Positions 4,593 through 6,425 of a DNA stretch of 6,425 nt are shown here, piece after piece. The notes under the pieces are model-generated. The model had not been told where the DNA came from, did no database searches, and was given only the letters and a program-made list of their open reading frames with translations. The position numbers and the translations under genes are program-made. The DNA comes from Erysipelothrix sp. UBA3383 (GTDB taxonomy: Bacteria > Bacillota_I > Bacilli_A > Erysipelotrichales > Erysipelotrichaceae), in the NCBI GenBank assembly GCA_002358955.1, contig DEPV01000100.1, forward strand, positions 9,418-15,842. The letters are read 5' to 3'. Each line of letters begins with the position of its first letter. Positions within the stretch are counted from its first letter, which is position 1.

Positions 4593-5792
4593 ATGACAAA
4601 GAGAACGCTCAACGATTTAGATGTAGCTGGAAAACGTGTCATTGTACGTGTTGACTTCAACGTTCCACTAGTTGATGGTGTAATTAGTGATGACAACCGT
4701 ATCCTTGGTGCGTTGCCAACGATCAAATATCTCGTAGACAACAAAGCGAAAGTAATCCTGATGTCACACTTAGGAAAAGTGAATCATAAGGATACAGAAA
4801 AAGCAGAAGCAGACAAGAAGAAAAACGATCTTGCTCCAGTTGCTGTACGACTACAAGAGTTATTGCCTGAAACAAAAGTAACGTTTGTTCCAGTAACTCG
4901 CGGAGAGGCATTAGAAGATGCAGTGGCACAATTAAACGACAGTGAAATTGTACTGATGCAAAACACACGCTACGAAGCGGGTGAAAGTAAAAATGATGCT
5001 AAACTGGCAGAGTATTGGGCAAGCTTAGGTGATCTATTTGTTACTGATGCATTTGGATCAGTACATAGAGCACATGCATCGACAGTAGGTATTGCAAATG
5101 TATTACCTTCAGCACTAGGTTTCTTAGTAGAGAAAGAAGTTAAATTCTTATCTGAAGCAATCTATGCTCCACAACGTCCATTCGTGGCAATCTTAGGTGG
5201 TGCTAAAGTAAGTGATAAGATCAAAGTTATTGATAACTTACTGGATGTTGCTGACAAAGTTATTGTTGGTGGAGGAATGGCTTATACATTCTTCAAAGCA
5301 ATGGGTTATGAAATCGGAACTTCTTTAGTAGAGATGGACCGTATTGACATTGCTAAAGCAATTATTGAAAAAGCAGGGGACAAGTTAATCTTACCTGTAG
5401 ACTCAGTAGCTGCTAAAGCATTTGCTGCAGATGCTGAACCAGTGGTTTACGATGCAGATAAAATGCCAACAGACATGATGGGATTAGATATTGGACCTAA
5501 ATCAGTAGAACTATTCAAAGCAGCTCTTGCAGATGCTAAGACAGTTGTATGGAATGGACCAATGGGAGTATTCGAATTCCCTTCATTCGCAAACGGTACA
5601 TTAGAGATCTGTAAAGCTATTACAGAAATCCCTAACGTATTAAGTGTTATTGGTGGTGGCGATAGTGCTGCTGCTGCAATCCAACTTGGATTCAAAGACC
5701 AAATTACACACATCTCAACAGGTGGTGGTGCAAGTTTAGAATTTATGGAAGGAAAAGAATTGCCAGGGATTGCTGCAATTCAAGACAAATAA
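4593..5792 (+). CDS. pgk: Phosphoglycerate kinase
   Basis: 399 residues, normal for bacterial PGK (about 390-400). It is the cytosolic glycolytic enzyme that transfers phosphate from 1,3-bisphosphoglycerate to ADP, yielding ATP and 3-phosphoglycerate. The N-terminal substrate domain shows RVDFNVP (19-25, with Asp21 and Asn23), Arg36, SHLGK (58-62), QNTRY (123-127, Arg126) and TDAFGSVHRAHAST (151-164, Arg159). The C-terminal nucleotide domain shows GGAKVSDKI (202-210, Lys205 and Lys209), GGGMA (226-230), NGPMGVFE (321-328), GGGDSAAA (354-361, Asp357) and STGGGASLEFMEGKELPGI (376-394 region). All catalytic elements are present. The usual SHLGRP is SHLGKV, and an insert-like, lysine-rich stretch (66-78) follows. 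Codon choice favours AAC, ATC and CGT more than upstream genes, as expected for high expression. It is the first gene of its operon here, with no gap gene upstream, and is followed 4 bases later by tpiA. Confidence 0.98.
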   Translation: MTKRTLNDLDVAGKRVIVRVDFNVPLVDGVISDDNRILGALPTIKYLVDNKAKVILMSHLGKVNHKDTEKAEADKKKNDLAPVAVRLQELLPETKVTFVPVTRGEALEDAVAQLNDSEIVLMQNTRYEAGESKNDAKLAEYWASLGDLFVTDAFGSVHRAHASTVGIANVLPSALGFLVEKEVKFLSEAIYAPQRPFVAILGGAKVSDKIKVIDNLLDVADKVIVGGGMAYTFFKAMGYEIGTSLVEMDRIDIAKAIIEKAGDKLILPVDSVAAKAFAADAEPVVYDADKMPTDMMGLDIGPKSVELFKAALADAKTVVWNGPMGVFEFPSFANGTLEICKAITEIPNVLSVIGGGDSAAAAIQLGFKDQITHISTGGGASLEFMEGKELPGIAAIQDK

Positions 5793-5796
5793 AACA

Positions 5797-6425
5797 ATGA
5801 GAAAACCAATTATTTTCGGAAACTGGAAGATGAACAAAAACAACGCAGAAGCTAAAGCTTTCTTCGAAGGTGTTGATTCATACGCAACTGACAAAGCAGA
5901 CTTTGGAGTTGCTGTTCCTTTTACAACTTTAGCAACATCAGTAGAGTACGCTTCAAAAGTACACGTTGCAGCTGAAAACGTACACTGGGCAGCAAGTGGT
6001 GCTTATACTGGAGAAATCTCAGTATCAATGCTTGCAGAGTTAGGTGTTAAATGGGTAGTTCTAGGACACTCAGAGCGTCGTCAGTACTTCAATGAAACAG
6101 ACGAAGATGTAAACAAGAAAACTGCTGTAGTAATCGAAGCAGGAATGACTCCAATCGTATGTGTTGGTGAATCATTAGAGCAATACGAAACAGGAAATAC
6201 AGAATCTGTAGTTCGTGCACAAGTTTCAGGAGCATTAAACGGCTTAGCAGCTGATGCTGTTGCAAACATTGTTATTGCATACGAACCAGTTTGGGCAATC
6301 GGTACAGGGAAATCTGCTACTGTTCAAATCGCTCAAGACACATGTGCAATTGTACGTGATGAAGTTCGTAACTTATTTGGAGCAGATGCTGCTGATGCAG
6401 TTCGTATCCAATACGGTGGATCAGT
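5797..6425 (+). CDS. tpiA: Triosephosphate isomerase, 3' end outside window
   Basis: The first 209 codons plus 2 bases are present; about 40 residues of a usual 250 are missing beyond the right edge. The enzyme interconverts dihydroxyacetone phosphate and glyceraldehyde-3-phosphate in the cytosol. The N-terminus MRKPIIFGNWKMN is the classic family start, with active-site Asn9 and Lys11. Further motifs are ENVHWAASGAYTGE (60-73), GHSERR (90-95) with catalytic His91, CVGES (122-126), and AYEPVWAIGTGK (161-172) with catalytic Glu163 and the flexible loop 6. The phosphate-binding YGGS (206-209) is reached at the edge. It begins 4 bases after the pgk stop, and no Shine-Dalgarno sequence is visible before the ATG, so translation may be coupled to pgk. 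Codon choice is strongly biased, as in pgk. A glycolytic gene such as gpmI or eno is the usual next neighbour, but it lies outside the window. Confidence 0.97.
   Translation, partial: MRKPIIFGNWKMNKNNAEAKAFFEGVDSYATDKADFGVAVPFTTLATSVEYASKVHVAAENVHWAASGAYTGEISVSMLAELGVKWVVLGHSERRQYFNETDEDVNKKTAVVIEAGMTPIVCVGESLEQYETGNTESVVRAQVSGALNGLAADAVANIVIAYEPVWAIGTGKSATVQIAQDTCAIVRDEVRNLFGADAADAVRIQYGGS

Noticed and set aside
3196..4968. Open frames on the minus strand, for example 3196-3534, 4042-4383 and 4466-4744
   Set aside because: They lie opposite well-supported genes, intergenic signals or terminators, show no recognisable domains, and have low-complexity or unnatural composition.
1..6425. CRISPR arrays, tRNA or rRNA genes, insertion sequences, transposase genes
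   Set aside because: No regularly spaced repeats, cloverleaf sequences, terminal inverted repeats or transposase motifs were seen. Intergenic gaps are all shorter than about 190 bases.

Overview
The window is AT-rich, gene-dense bacterial DNA with every gene on the plus strand. Strong purine-rich ribosome binding sites, extended -10 promoters and short hairpin-plus-T-run terminators point to a low-GC Bacillota (Firmicute). The phosphoglycerate kinase has MQNTR and SHLGKV variants that I associate with Erysipelotrichia/Lactobacillales-type sequences. I lean weakly towards Erysipelotrichia (Erysipelothrix-like), from memory of sequence flavour and not from a search.

Layout: (1) 1-975 is the C-terminal part of a Cu+-exporting P1B-type ATPase (CopA), closed by a terminator at 989-1016. 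(2) 1090-1792 is a two-gene unit encoding small membrane proteins: a DUF2752-like protein that has lost the family's cysteines, and a TM2-domain protein. It has its own promoter, which contains a perfect 14-bp palindrome and a cop-box-like sequence, and it ends at a strong terminator (1800-1834). (3) 1915-2736 is a trimeric-type purine nucleoside phosphorylase with its own promoter. (4) 2797-4173 is an unrecognised membrane-anchored or secreted protein whose C-terminal half carries Asp-box (BNR) repeats. (5) 4216-4407 is a 63-residue protein with an HMA/ferredoxin-like outline but no CxxC metal site, followed by a strong terminator (4409-4435). (6) 4593-6425 is the start of a glycolytic operon: pgk complete and tpiA running off the right edge.

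The genes form at least four or five transcription units. Only pgk-tpiA (lower glycolysis) and the DUF2752/TM2 pair look like tight operons. The possible copper thread is CopA on the left, a near cop-box in the next promoter, and a cysteine-less HMA-like protein further on. It is suggestive only.

No clearly undescribed multi-gene system is visible. The most interesting items are a 14-bp sequence repeated, with a second conserved block at identical spacing, upstream of the DUF2752/TM2 pair and of pgk; the cysteine-less DUF2752 and HMA-like proteins; the Asp-box protein; and a Pro-to-Ile change in the hinge motif of CopA.
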